From Oceanomicrobium pacificus (GTDB lineage Bacteria; Pseudomonadota; Alphaproteobacteria; Rhodobacterales; Rhodobacteraceae): a stretch of DNA of 64,000 nucleotides. Below the pieces are notes generated by a model. It saw only the letters and a list, made by a program, of their open reading frames with translations. It did no database searches and had not been told where the DNA came from. Each line of letters opens with the position of its first letter. Within the stretch, counting starts at the first letter, position 1. The stretch lies in NCBI RefSeq assembly GCF_009833495.1, contig NZ_WUWG01000003.1:930001-994000 (forward strand), given 5' to 3'. A program made the position numbers and the translations under genes. Of this stretch, positions 18,477 through 26,757 are shown piece by piece.

Positions 18477-19049
18477 TCAGAGCCCCGCATTTGCGAACGC
18501 GCGGCGCATCTCATCGGTGCTGTTGTCCTTGGCAAAGAAGATCAGCACTTCACCCACCGTCACGCCGAAGCGGCTGACATAGGCCCGGTTGATGAGCCCG
18601 CCGGAGGGCTGAAGCCAGAGCCAGTCGTCAAATCCCACGCGCAGAGTCTCTCCGTCACCGACCGGCAGGTCGATCGTGTAGACCCAGTTGAACGTGTTGC
18701 CGGAAACCTCTCCGGTGGCCCCGCCCACGACGCCGTCCGCCTGCCCGACCCAGCGACCGTCCGGTGCGCGTTGCAGGCGCCAGATCCGTTTTTCCGTGCT
18801 GCCGTCATCATAAAGGAACGTCTCGTCGAGCGTGAGCGTCCGGCCATCCCAGTCGCCGTCGATGCGGACCTGAAAGCGGGCGCGGATCCTGCCGAGCCGG
18901 TCCTGGAACTGGCCCCAGGCCCAGGTCTGGCCCTCGAAATAGTCCACAAGATCGAACGCGGGGCGCACATCGCGCGAGGCCGTCAGGTCGGGCCGGCCAC
19001 AAGCGGCCAGACCAAGCAGAAGCAACAGGGTCAGAATTCGGGCTGTCAT
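18477..19049 (-). CDS. DUF3833-family lipoprotein
   Basis: This 190-residue protein has a lipoprotein signal with lipobox LAAC (Cys17) followed by Gly at +2, predicting attachment to the outer membrane. The rest, with FDLVDYFEGQTWAWGQFQDR near its start and a string of beta strands such as RIWRLQRAPDGRWVGQADGV, matches the DUF3833 family. In several gammaproteobacteria DUF3833 genes accompany chalcone-isomerase-like and fatty-acid-modification genes under envelope or photo-oxidative stress control; here a chalcone-isomerase-like gene lies divergently next door. The start at 19049 has a GGAGG ribosome binding site and gives a clean signal peptide; the frame is open further upstream but loses the signal. 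Confidence 0.78.
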   Translation of the reverse strand: MTARILTLLLLLGLAACGRPDLTASRDVRPAFDLVDYFEGQTWAWGQFQDRLGRIRARFQVRIDGDWDGRTLTLDETFLYDDGSTEKRIWRLQRAPDGRWVGQADGVVGGATGEVSGNTFNWVYTIDLPVGDGETLRVGFDDWLWLQPSGGLINRAYVSRFGVTVGEVLIFFAKDNSTDEMRRAFANAGL

Positions 19050-19236
19050 CGCATCCTCCGCGCGCATCAAGGCAACTTTTTGTCGTCCAGAGGCGTTACG
19101 GCAGTGATGCGGCCACGGATCACCTGCCGGATTTTTTTGATCCAAACCTTGAACCGCGCCGAAACGATACCAAAGCGCCGCAGGGCCGGACGGCACCGGC
19201 GGCTTGAAGGAAGGCTCTCGTCAACAGGAGGCAAAA

Positions 19237-19401
19237 ATGTGGGAGAGACTGGAAAACGCCCGTTACCGGAACACGCGCCAGGTCGCGCTTTTTGATCTGA
19301 TGCTGGGCCAGATCGCGGATTTCATGTTCGGGACCGGCCAGCCGCAGATGCGGCCCGTGCCCGTGCGCCGCGACATGTCCATGCCCCCCCGCCGCCGCTG
19401 A
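19237..19401 (+). CDS. Small hypothetical protein, 54 residues
   Basis: A short open frame begins with an AGGAGG ribosome binding site eight bases before the ATG, which is the main reason to accept it. The product starts MWERLENARYRNTRQVALFD, is amphipathic in its first half and ends in a Pro/Arg/Met-rich basic tail finishing PPRRR. There is no signal peptide or transmembrane segment. It lies 55 bases before the chalcone-isomerase-like gene on the same strand and may be co-transcribed with it. I do not recognise a family. Confidence 0.55.
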   Translation: MWERLENARYRNTRQVALFDLMLGQIADFMFGTGQPQMRPVPVRRDMSMPPRRR

Positions 19402-19456
19402 CAGCCACGCGCAGTCGGCGGACTGCTGACCCGCCCCGGACCGAAAGGAGACAAAG

Positions 19457-19987
19457 ATGCGCATTCTGCACCTGACCGCCGCCCTGTCCCTGTCGCTTGC
19501 CAGCCTGACGGTTGCCCCGCAGGCCTCCGCCGAACCGGTGGTGACAAGCGGAAAACTGGGGCTGCAGGCCAGCCAGCCGCTCGGCCGGACCAATGTCAAA
19601 TGGCTGATGTTCGACATTTACACAGCCGAGCTCTGGACCGACCGTCGCCAGCCCTTTGCGTGGAACCGCCCCTTTGCCCTGTCGCTCACCTACAAACGGG
19701 ACTTTGACGCGGACGATCTGGCCCGCGCCTCGGTCGAGGAAATCGCCCGCATCGAAGGTAGCGCCCCTGCCGGACTGGAAAGCCGGTTGCGCAGCTGTTT
19801 TGCCGATGTGAACCCCGGCGACCGGATCACCGGGGTCGCGACCGGAAGCGACAAGGCGCTTTTCTTCGTCAATGGCCGCCAAAGCTGCGCGGTGAGTTAT
19901 CCGCAGTTCACCAAACGCTTTTTCGGCATCTGGCTCGGACCGAATACCCGCGATCCGGGCGCCACGCGCCGGCTTCTCGGCAGCTGA
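19457..19987 (+). CDS. Secreted chalcone-isomerase-like protein
   Basis: This 176-residue protein has a Sec signal peptide ending about residue 25 (APQASA/EPVV) and a chalcone-isomerase-like fold domain. Recognisable family features are WLMFDIYTAELW near the start and PQFTKRFFGIWLGPNT near the end. Bacterial members of this group are periplasmic, lack flavonoid pathways and are thought to bind fatty acids or related lipids; activity is not established. Two cysteines (in LRSCFADV and RQSCAVSY) could form a disulfide. Its divergent neighbour encodes a DUF3833 lipoprotein, a pairing seen in other bacteria. A GAAAGGAGACAAAG ribosome binding region precedes the ATG. Confidence 0.78.
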   Translation: MRILHLTAALSLSLASLTVAPQASAEPVVTSGKLGLQASQPLGRTNVKWLMFDIYTAELWTDRRQPFAWNRPFALSLTYKRDFDADDLARASVEEIARIEGSAPAGLESRLRSCFADVNPGDRITGVATGSDKALFFVNGRQSCAVSYPQFTKRFFGIWLGPNTRDPGATRRLLGS

Positions 19988-19996
19988 CGCCGTAAA

Positions 19997-21223
19997 TCAG
20001 AGCTGGCCGCCCAACGCGGCCAGCGCCACGCCCCCCACAGCCCCCACAATCACCACCCGCAGGCTTGACTGGCCCCAGACGGCCAGCATCAGGAAACAGG
20101 TGGCCGCCAGCAGAAAATCGCCGCGCGACTGCACCCCCGCCGTGAACACCGGATCATAGAGCGCCGCGGCCAATATCCCGACCACTGCCGCATTGGTTCC
20201 CATCATCGCCGCCCGCATGCCGGTCCGCCCGCGCAACCCCTCCCAGAAGGGCAGAAGGGCGAGCAGGATCAGCATGCCGGGGAGGAATATGGCGACAAGC
20301 GCCAGCGCGGCGCCCGCCACCCCGTTCGGCGGCACGTCGCCCACAGCCCCCAGATAGGCGGCGAAGGTGAAAAGCGGCCCCGGCACCGCCTGCGCCGCGC
20401 CGTAGCCGGCAAGAAATGTCTCGGCGCTCATCCAGCCCTGTCCGACGGTCGCGGCCTCCAGGAGCGGCAACACCACATGCCCACCGCCGAAAACGAGCGC
20501 ACCGGCCCGCACATAGGCGTCGGCCATGGCCCATCCCTGCCCCAGCCCCGTGACGAGCGGCAGTCCGGCAAGCAGAGCGAGGAAGAGCGCGCCGCACCCG
20601 AGCGCCAGTGGCACCGGCACGGCAATGCGCGGCGCGTGGCCCTGCGGCGCGTCCGCTGTGCAAAGCATCCATCCAAGGAGCGCCCCGCACAGGATTGCTG
20701 CCACCTGCCCTCCCGCCCCCGGCCAGACCGTGACGAGCGCCAGCGCGCCGAGCCCGACGGCCGCGCGCCGCGCATCGGGCGTCAGGGTCCGCGCCATGCC
20801 CCAGACGGCATGGGCGACGATGGCAACAGCCACGATCTTCAGCCCGTCGATGACGGCCATACCCAGCGGGCCGGGACCGGCGGCCACGCCCAGCGCAACC
20901 GCCAGAAGGATCAGGGCCGATGGCAGGGTGAAGGCCGTCCAGGCCGCAAGCGCCCCGCGCCAGCCCGCGCGCATCCAGCCGAGCGCAAAGCCCGCCTGAC
21001 TGGAGGCCGGACCGGGCAGGAACTGGCAGAGCGCCACCAGATCGGCATAGGCCGCGTCGCTCAGCCAGTTGCGTTCCTTCACGAAAGCGGTGCGGAAATA
21101 GCCCAGATGCGCGATCGGACCGCCGAAACTCGTCAGCCCCAACCGCAGGAAAATGGCGAACACCTCGCCCGCACTGCCGCGGGCCGTTTCTGCCGCCGTG
21201 TCTGTCCCGTCCGCCTCTGCCAT
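19997..21223 (-). CDS. chrA: Chromate transporter ChrA (two-domain form)
   Basis: This 408-residue inner-membrane protein consists of two homologous CHR domains, the long-chain form that exports chromate using the membrane potential. The first repeat has FLRLGLTSFGGPIAHLGYFR and CQFLPGPASSQAGF; the second has AYVRAGALVFGGGHVVLPLL and GAAQAVPGPLFTFAAYLG. Both FGG and PGP motifs needed in characterised ChrA proteins are intact. No chrB regulator is next to it. It ends nine bases from the convergent chalcone-isomerase-like gene and stands as a single gene. Confidence 0.88.
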   Translation of the reverse strand: MAEADGTDTAAETARGSAGEVFAIFLRLGLTSFGGPIAHLGYFRTAFVKERNWLSDAAYADLVALCQFLPGPASSQAGFALGWMRAGWRGALAAWTAFTLPSALILLAVALGVAAGPGPLGMAVIDGLKIVAVAIVAHAVWGMARTLTPDARRAAVGLGALALVTVWPGAGGQVAAILCGALLGWMLCTADAPQGHAPRIAVPVPLALGCGALFLALLAGLPLVTGLGQGWAMADAYVRAGALVFGGGHVVLPLLEAATVGQGWMSAETFLAGYGAAQAVPGPLFTFAAYLGAVGDVPPNGVAGAALALVAIFLPGMLILLALLPFWEGLRGRTGMRAAMMGTNAAVVGILAAALYDPVFTAGVQSRGDFLLAATCFLMLAVWGQSSLRVVIVGAVGGVALAALGGQL

Positions 21224-21439
21224 CTGCCCGCCTTCGTCGCCGGTTCCCGCCGCAGCCTAGCGCGCGCTGCTTCCACCGCAACCCCGCAGGCACCCCATGT
21301 TGCAGGCCACCCGCGACAGATTGATGACGGGCCGGCAGCAAACCCTGTTAAGGTGGCGCGACTCAGCTGCCTGTCCCTGCCCGCCCGCCCGGGCCGTGCG
21401 CCCAGCGCCGCTCTGGCCTCTAGATGAAGGAGACCTGAC

Positions 21440-22231
21440 ATGCTCAAGAACCCTGCCCGCTCTGCCGCCCTTATCCTCTCGCTTCTGGCCCCGTCCGGCC
21501 TTGCCGCGCAAACGGCGGAGAATGCGGCCGCCGCGGCCAATGCGAACAACCCGATTGCCAATACCGAGGCCGTCAATTTTCAGGACCAGTATTTCGGCAA
21601 CCTGACGGGTGTGGAGCAGGAACTGAACCAGTTCTTCTTCCGCTACGCGGCCCCCTTCTCGGCCTTCGGCGGCGACTGGCTGGCGCGCTACACGTTTCCG
21701 GTCGTCACCGCGCCCGACGGGACGGGCGGCCTGACCACAGGCTTTGGCGACCTGAACGTGCTCGCCGCCTATCTGTTCGACACGGGCAACCCGGCCATCA
21801 GCTTCGGCATCGGCCCGCAGGTGACGGTGCCGTCGGCGTCGGAGGACCAGACCGGTTCCGGCAAATGGTCGGTCGGTCTTGCGAATGTGCTCTTCAACGC
21901 GACCAATCCGCGGTTCCAGTGGGGCTATCTGCTGACATGGCAAGCCAGCATCGCCGGGGATGACGACCGCAAGGATGTGAACCTCGGTGCCGCGCAGCCG
22001 TTCCTTTTCTACCAGCTCGGACAGGGCTGGTACCTGCGATCCTCGGCCATCGCCACCTATGACTTCACCAACGACAATTACACGCTGCCTGTGGGCCTTG
22101 GCGTCGGCAAGGTCATCAAGACGGACTTCGCGGTGGTGAATCTCTTTGCAGAGCCGCAATATTCGGTCGCCACCCGCGGCGACGGCCAGCCCGAATGGGG
22201 TGTGTTCGCGGGTCTGAACTTCCAGTTCTGA
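21440..22231 (+). CDS. Outer-membrane beta-barrel protein of unknown function
   Basis: This 263-residue protein has a signal peptide ending near residue 23 (SGLAAQ/TAEN), an Ala/Asn-rich linker and then alternating amphipathic strands ending with the aromatic FAGLNFQF, the C-terminal Phe signature of outer-membrane barrels. Strands such as NQFFFRYAAPFSAFGGDWLA and WYLRSSAIATYDFTNDNYTL suggest about ten to twelve strands. Similar proteins are often annotated as transporters or neuromodulation-factor-like barrels, but I cannot name a substrate. A strong GAAGGAGACCTGAC ribosome binding site precedes the ATG. It is convergent with a DUF3604 gene and they share the terminator at 22259-22279. Confidence 0.7.
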   Translation: MLKNPARSAALILSLLAPSGLAAQTAENAAAAANANNPIANTEAVNFQDQYFGNLTGVEQELNQFFFRYAAPFSAFGGDWLARYTFPVVTAPDGTGGLTTGFGDLNVLAAYLFDTGNPAISFGIGPQVTVPSASEDQTGSGKWSVGLANVLFNATNPRFQWGYLLTWQASIAGDDDRKDVNLGAAQPFLFYQLGQGWYLRSSAIATYDFTNDNYTLPVGLGVGKVIKTDFAVVNLFAEPQYSVATRGDGQPEWGVFAGLNFQF

Positions 22232-22258
22232 ACAGACGGGTCATACCGAAACTGAAAA

Positions 22259-22279
22259 GGGCGGCACCTTGTGCCGCCC
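22259..22279. terminator. Bidirectional intrinsic terminator between convergent genes
   Basis: A perfect 9-bp GC stem, GGGCGGCAC with GTGCCGCCC, closes a three-base CTT loop. AAAA lies immediately to its left and CTTCTTCT just to its right, so each strand has a pyrimidine or U-rich tract after the stem. It sits 27 bases after the beta-barrel gene and 27 bases after the stop of the convergent DUF3604 gene. Confidence 0.82.
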
Positions 22280-22306
22280 CTTCTTCTGTCCTACCGGCCG
22301 TTCGCG

Positions 22307-24217
22307 TCAGGACGGGTTGTACCAGATCGGCGAGGTATAGGCGCGCTCCTGCCCGACCAGCACCGCATCCTCGGGCAGTTCCGCGCCGAGCCGCAGCTTG
22401 TCGAAGAGCACCCAGCGCGGTGTCGGGATCTCGATCACGCGCGCATAGTAGAAGGCCTTCTGCGCCGGATCGAACTCCGGATCGGTCCAGACGGTCATCA
22501 GTTCCGACGCGCCGATCGTGTTGGTGTAGTTGGCCGCCTCGATATCCACCGTATTGCCGACCTCCGGCACCATCCCGTTCGCGTCCGGTTCGCGGTCGCC
22601 GGACCAAGCCACATCATAGACCTTCTCGTTCAGGGTGCCGTCCGCATCCATCCAGCCTTTCACGATCTGCGCCCGGTCGAGATTGGCGCCGAGCGGGTCG
22701 CGCAAGGCATAGAGCATGAAGGTCGGCGCATCCGATGTCGCCGGCCGCAGGTCGCCGCCCATCGGCACGCCCTTGCTGTAGCCGGTCACCGCCGGTGCGC
22801 GCGAGCGCAGGTCGTCATCCGTATAGTCCCAGCCACCGAAGAAGCGGACCCCGATCCGCGGGCCAGTGGTGCCATAGACCTCCTTGCGGGCCATGGCGTC
22901 GAAAATCGCCTCGCGCGTGTTCTCGGTCGCCCAGACGCCCGTATAGCCCGACGCCGACAACGACCAGCCCGGGAAGACGCCCAGTTCGGTTTCGGTGAAC
23001 GGGTGGAAAGCCCGGGTGGCCGACGGCTCCGCGCTCGTCGCCTTGCCGAAATAATTGTCCTCATCCGCAGTGGCGAGCGACGTGTGGCTGTCGGTCGAGC
23101 CGATCATCCCGAACTTGTAGGGGTTGGTGCCGAGTTTTTCCTCCAGCATCAGGCCGTTTTTCAGCGCCTCGCGGGCATATTCGGTCGCCAGCATCGCATC
23201 GGTCTTGGCCTCGGTCAGGTCGAGGTTGCCCGCGTCCCACGTCTCGTAATCCGCAAACGGATCGTCGGGCGACAGTTTCGGGTGGGTCTCCCCGTCCCCC
23301 TTGATCTGCGTCACTTCGTAGAGCGGCTCCCACTTGTTGCGGGCCATCACATAGGTCTCGTCGATCTCGCGCCCGGTATATTGCGCATCGACCGGGAACA
23401 TCAGCCCGTTGGACAGGTTGCCGTTATGCGCGATGGCGAGCGCGGTGCCGCCGGTCTTGCTCTCATAATCCTCCAGCCACTGGTAGAGGTCGAGCGGATC
23501 GGTCGATCCGAGCGGCGGCTGGGTGACCATCGGCACCACCTGTTCGGCCCGGCGCGCACTGTCGCGCAGGATCACGTTGCGGTGCAGGTTGTTGCCCTTG
23601 ACGAGCGAGGTCCACTCATAGGCGATGAAGGCCGTGAACCGCCCCGGCTCGTTATAGCGTTCCGCCGCGTCGATCACATCGGCCCAGACCGTGTCATAGG
23701 CGGCCGAGCCCGGCGAATAGGCTTCCACCAGTTTCGGGTCGAGCGTGCCTTGCGAGAAATTGGTGATCAGGTCGAGCGCGGCATTGGCGGCCGCTTCCCC
23801 CCCTTGCTGCATCGCCTCGTACCAGCCGCGGCCCTGTTCGGTATCGGTGATCGCAGGCGCCCCGGCGCGCAGGTCGGTGGCAAAGCCCATCATGTCGGAA
23901 TGGTCGGTCAGCGCCATGAAATCGAGCGGACGGGCCAGTTTGACCGGCAGGCCGGTGGCGGAGACAACCTCTTCTCCACGGGCAAAACGCCAGGCCTCGT
24001 CCAGACCGAGCGTGTTGCCGAACAGCCCCGCATCCGGCGACAGGGCCGTATGAAGATGCGTTTCCCCCCAGAAAACCTGCGTCGGAAAATGCCGCTCCGC
24101 ATAGGGGGAGTAGGTTGCGCCCTTGTAAAGCCCTTCGAGACTTTCCATTGATGGCTTGAACTGGGCCATTGCGGGCGCTGCCACGATCAGGGCAGCCGAC
24201 ATCATCAGATAGCGCAT
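22307..24217 (-). CDS. DUF3604 secreted protein (PHP-like metal hydrolase fold), copy 1
   Basis: This 636-residue protein has a Sec signal peptide ending around residue 19 (APAMA/QFK). The DUF3604 domain begins with [15 protein letters not shown], whose His54-x-His56 resembles PHP-family motif I, and continues with [11 protein letters not shown] (Asp105, His106), like motif II. These suggest a metal-dependent hydrolase, probably periplasmic, of unknown substrate. The C-terminal part ends [10 protein letters not shown]. The ATG at 24217 has a GGGGAG ribosome binding site; an in-frame TTG lies six bases earlier. A second full-length member is encoded at 50388-52319 with the same ending motif. 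The gene is convergent with the beta-barrel gene. Confidence 0.83.
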   Translation of the reverse strand: MRYLMMSAALIVAAPAMAQFKPSMESLEGLYKGATYSPYAERHFPTQVFWGETHLHTALSPDAGLFGNTLGLDEAWRFARGEEVVSATGLPVKLARPLDFMALTDHSDMMGFATDLRAGAPAITDTEQGRGWYEAMQQGGEAAANAALDLITNFSQGTLDPKLVEAYSPGSAAYDTVWADVIDAAERYNEPGRFTAFIAYEWTSLVKGNNLHRNVILRDSARRAEQVVPMVTQPPLGSTDPLDLYQWLEDYESKTGGTALAIAHNGNLSNGLMFPVDAQYTGREIDETYVMARNKWEPLYEVTQIKGDGETHPKLSPDDPFADYETWDAGNLDLTEAKTDAMLATEYAREALKNGLMLEEKLGTNPYKFGMIGSTDSHTSLATADEDNYFGKATSAEPSATRAFHPFTETELGVFPGWSLSASGYTGVWATENTREAIFDAMARKEVYGTTGPRIGVRFFGGWDYTDDDLRSRAPAVTGYSKGVPMGGDLRPATSDAPTFMLYALRDPLGANLDRAQIVKGWMDADGTLNEKVYDVAWSGDREPDANGMVPEVGNTVDIEAANYTNTIGASELMTVWTDPEFDPAQKAFYYARVIEIPTPRWVLFDKLRLGAELPEDAVLVGQERAYTSPIWYNPS

Positions 24218-24398
24218 TCTCAATCTCCCCGTTTTTCTCCGGTATCATCCAAACCGTGCGACCTCGGGCGAAGACTATCGCAAAAGCTGTTTTCAGGACA
24301 GGATTTATCCTTTCAGATGATCAAAGGACGGACTGCCGCCGCCGCGTGTCTCGTCCGGGCCGGACAGGACCGGCCCAAGATGCCACCGGAGGATGCAG

Positions 24399-25352
24399 AT
24401 GCTTGAACAACAGGTGACACAAGAACCGCGCCGCCTGCCCGACGATAGCCGGATCTATCTGACCTATACCGGACTGGAGACGGATCTTATCTTCAACCGT
24501 GGCATAGACCTGCCTGAATTTGCGAGCTTTCCGCTTCTGGAACATGCGGACGGGCGGGCGCTGCTGGCGGCGGCCTTCCAAGACCAGATTGCGGTGGCCC
24601 GCGCGGGTGGCTGCGGCTGCATTCTGGAATCGACGACCTGGGTGGCGAACCGCGACCGCGCGGCGCCGCTCGGCTATGGTGCGGACCAGCTGGCGGAGGT
24701 GAACCGCCGGTCGATGGCCTTTCTGGCCGAGCAGCGGGACGCGGCCGGCTATGATCCGATCCTCCTCAGCGCGAATGTCGGGCCACGCGCGGATGCGTTT
24801 TCACCCGAAGTCACCATGACAGCGGACGAGGCCCGCGCCTATCACGCGGAACAGATCGGCTGGCTGGCCGAGACGGAGGTCGACTTCATCGCCGGCTACA
24901 CGCTCGCCAATGTGCCCGAAGCGATCGGTCTGGCGCAGGCCGCAACCGACCATCATCTGTCCGTCGCCATCTCCTTCACGGTGGAGGTGGATGGCCGCCT
25001 GCCATCCGGCACCCCGTTCCCAGAGGCTCTGGCCGAAACCGATGCAACGACGGGCGGTGCGGTCGCCTATTACATGATCAACTGCGCCCATCCCGACCAT
25101 ATCGCCCGTGCGTTCGGTGATGCGGATGCGCACTGGTCGCCCCGCCTTCAGGGGCTTGTTGTAAACGCCTCGCGCTGCAGCCATGCGGAACTGGACGAAG
25201 CCACCGAACTCGACGCGGGCGACCCGCCCGAACTCGGGCGGGCGGTTGCTGCCCTGACACGGGCCCACACGCAGCTCAAGGTCATCGGCGGGTGCTGCGG
25301 CACAGACATGCGCCATTTGCGGGAGATAGTGCGCAACCTGTCGCCCGACTGA
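24399..25352 (+). CDS. Homocysteine S-methyltransferase-family protein
   Basis: This 317-residue TIM-barrel protein has zinc-binding cysteines of the homocysteine S-methyltransferase family: MINCAHP (first Cys) and GGCCGTDMRHL (Cys pair) near the C-terminus, plus ILESTTW in the barrel. Family members methylate homocysteine using S-methylmethionine, betaine or related donors, but the donor cannot be read here. An ATG at 24393 abuts the GGAGG ribosome binding site, so the next in-frame ATG at 24399, six bases after it, is the better start. It stands alone, divergent from the DUF3604 gene. Confidence 0.82.
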   Translation: MLEQQVTQEPRRLPDDSRIYLTYTGLETDLIFNRGIDLPEFASFPLLEHADGRALLAAAFQDQIAVARAGGCGCILESTTWVANRDRAAPLGYGADQLAEVNRRSMAFLAEQRDAAGYDPILLSANVGPRADAFSPEVTMTADEARAYHAEQIGWLAETEVDFIAGYTLANVPEAIGLAQAATDHHLSVAISFTVEVDGRLPSGTPFPEALAETDATTGGAVAYYMINCAHPDHIARAFGDADAHWSPRLQGLVVNASRCSHAELDEATELDAGDPPELGRAVAALTRAHTQLKVIGGCCGTDMRHLREIVRNLSPD

Positions 25353-25405
25353 CGAGCTGCAACTTGTGAATTCACAAGCGCCACGCAGCAAGGCACACTG
25401 GCAGG

Positions 25406-26458
25406 ATGTTGTTTCGCGGTCTTCCCCTTGCCTTCGGGCTGCTCGCCGCTGCACCGGCGCTGGCCTGCGGGTTCCACAACTATGCGCCGCCACCATCGCT
25501 CGTCGACCGGCTGCAGACCAGCGACCGTATCATTCTCGCGCGCACGGCCCCGGATGACCCGTTCCGCTATGCAGCCCGGACCGCACTTCTCGGCCCGGTC
25601 GAGGGGTTCGAGAGCGACCAGCTAGTCGACAGCGTCACACGGCGCAAGCTCGCGGGCGATCCGGTGGCGCAGGTGCTTTTCGCGCGGGATGCCATCAACG
25701 GCAGCTGGCAGAAGCTTGCCTTTGTCGACCCGCAAATGGGCCAGCTTGTCGACACGGTGATGGACCGTCTCGACGATTGGCATGGCCCTGCCGGGGCGCC
25801 CGACAGGTTCGCCTTTTTCGCGGACCAACTGGGCAGCACCGATCCCGCCATTCACAAGATTGCCCTGCGCGAACTGGATCAGGCCGATTACGGGGTGCTG
25901 CGGTCGCTGGTGATCGACATTCCGCCCGCGCAGCTCATGCGGTCGCTCGACATCCTGCAGGAGGTCAACCTGAAGCCGATCCGGCTCCTTCTGCTCGGGC
26001 TGGTCGGGGACGGTGCCGCGCGCGACCGGCTTGAGGCCGGTACGCGCCAGTCGGCAGATATCAGCGGCCGGCTGCTTGGCGCCTATGCGACGGCCCTCAT
26101 CGAGCTGGACGGCCCCTCCGCTGTGCGGCTGATCACGCGCGAAATCATGGGTGATCCGTCGCTCACCGATGCCAGTCGCGAGATGCTGGCCGAGGCTCTG
26201 GCGCTGCACAGCCTGTCGGGCGATCCCGACACACGCGCCGCGATCCTGTCCGAACTGGACGCGGCCCTGGCCTGGGACCCGACACTGGCGCCGAGCCTCG
26301 TGCGGCAGTTCTCCATGCGGCGCGACTGGACACTGGCGCCCGCGCTCGACCGGCTGACCCGGACGGGGGAAACAGGCGCGCTGTCAGCGGCCGACAGGCT
26401 GGCTGTCGCGGCCTACCTGTCCGGAAGCTCAACGGCGCCGGCCTCTGCAGGCAATTGA
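25406..26458 (+). CDS. Secreted alpha-helical repeat-like protein of unknown function
   Basis: This 350-residue protein has a signal peptide ending ALA/CGFHNYAPP. The cysteine at the cleavage point is not in a canonical lipobox (Leu is at -2, not -3), so lipidation is doubtful. The mature part is helix-rich, with repeated blocks ending in Leu-rich helices (ALRELDQADYGVLRSLVIDI, RLITREIMGDPSLTDASREM) that look like HEAT-type repeats. I do not recognise a named family. It follows the methyltransferase gene by 53 bases on the same strand and could be co-transcribed, though no functional link is obvious. Confidence 0.65.
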   Translation: MLFRGLPLAFGLLAAAPALACGFHNYAPPPSLVDRLQTSDRIILARTAPDDPFRYAARTALLGPVEGFESDQLVDSVTRRKLAGDPVAQVLFARDAINGSWQKLAFVDPQMGQLVDTVMDRLDDWHGPAGAPDRFAFFADQLGSTDPAIHKIALRELDQADYGVLRSLVIDIPPAQLMRSLDILQEVNLKPIRLLLLGLVGDGAARDRLEAGTRQSADISGRLLGAYATALIELDGPSAVRLITREIMGDPSLTDASREMLAEALALHSLSGDPDTRAAILSELDAALAWDPTLAPSLVRQFSMRRDWTLAPALDRLTRTGETGALSAADRLAVAAYLSGSSTAPASAGN

Positions 26459-26596
26459 CCGCTGACGGGCCGACAGCCCACCTTGAAGACCAGTCCCCGC
26501 CGCCGAATGCCAAGAAGGCGCTGTGTTTCAAGTGCTTGCGCATTGCCCCTGCCGCCCGCTCGAAATCTTTTCTGCTGCCCGTCAACTGAAACAGTC

Positions 26597-26625
26597 TTGA
26601 CAGGACTGGTATACTAGTCTTCTAC
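26597..26625 (+). promoter_or_regulatory. Promoter of the TRAP/mannonate operon with embedded FCD-GntR (UxuR-like) operator
   Basis: A consensus -35 TTGACA at 26597-26602 is followed, with a 17-bp spacer, by a weak -10 TTCTAC at 26620-26625. The spacer is almost entirely a 16-bp inverted repeat, GACTGGTATACTAGTC (26604-26619), with one mismatched pair. The TGGTATAC core is characteristic of FadR-subfamily GntR repressors that control hexuronate catabolism, such as UxuR and ExuR. A bound repressor would block RNA polymerase directly. The rest of the 299-base gap (26459-26757) holds no gene that I can support. Confidence 0.75.
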
Positions 26626-26715
26626 ATTACCTCGCGAGCGCCACCTCCGGGGCCCTGGCGCACGGCGGAACCGGGTCACCGGCGCCGCAAACCGGCCAAG
26701 CGGCCGGACAGGAAA

Positions 26716-26734
26716 ACGGTCCGGGAGGGACCGT
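26716..26734 (+). repeat. Leader stem-loop before the TRAP binding-protein gene
   Basis: A perfect 7-bp stem, ACGGTCC with GGACCGT, closes a five-base loop in the 5-prime leader, 23 bases before the ATG at 26758. It leaves the AGGGAG ribosome binding site single-stranded. It may protect the 5-prime end of the message or be incidental. Confidence 0.4.
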
Positions 26735-26757
26735 CATGATAGATTAGGGAGACCATC

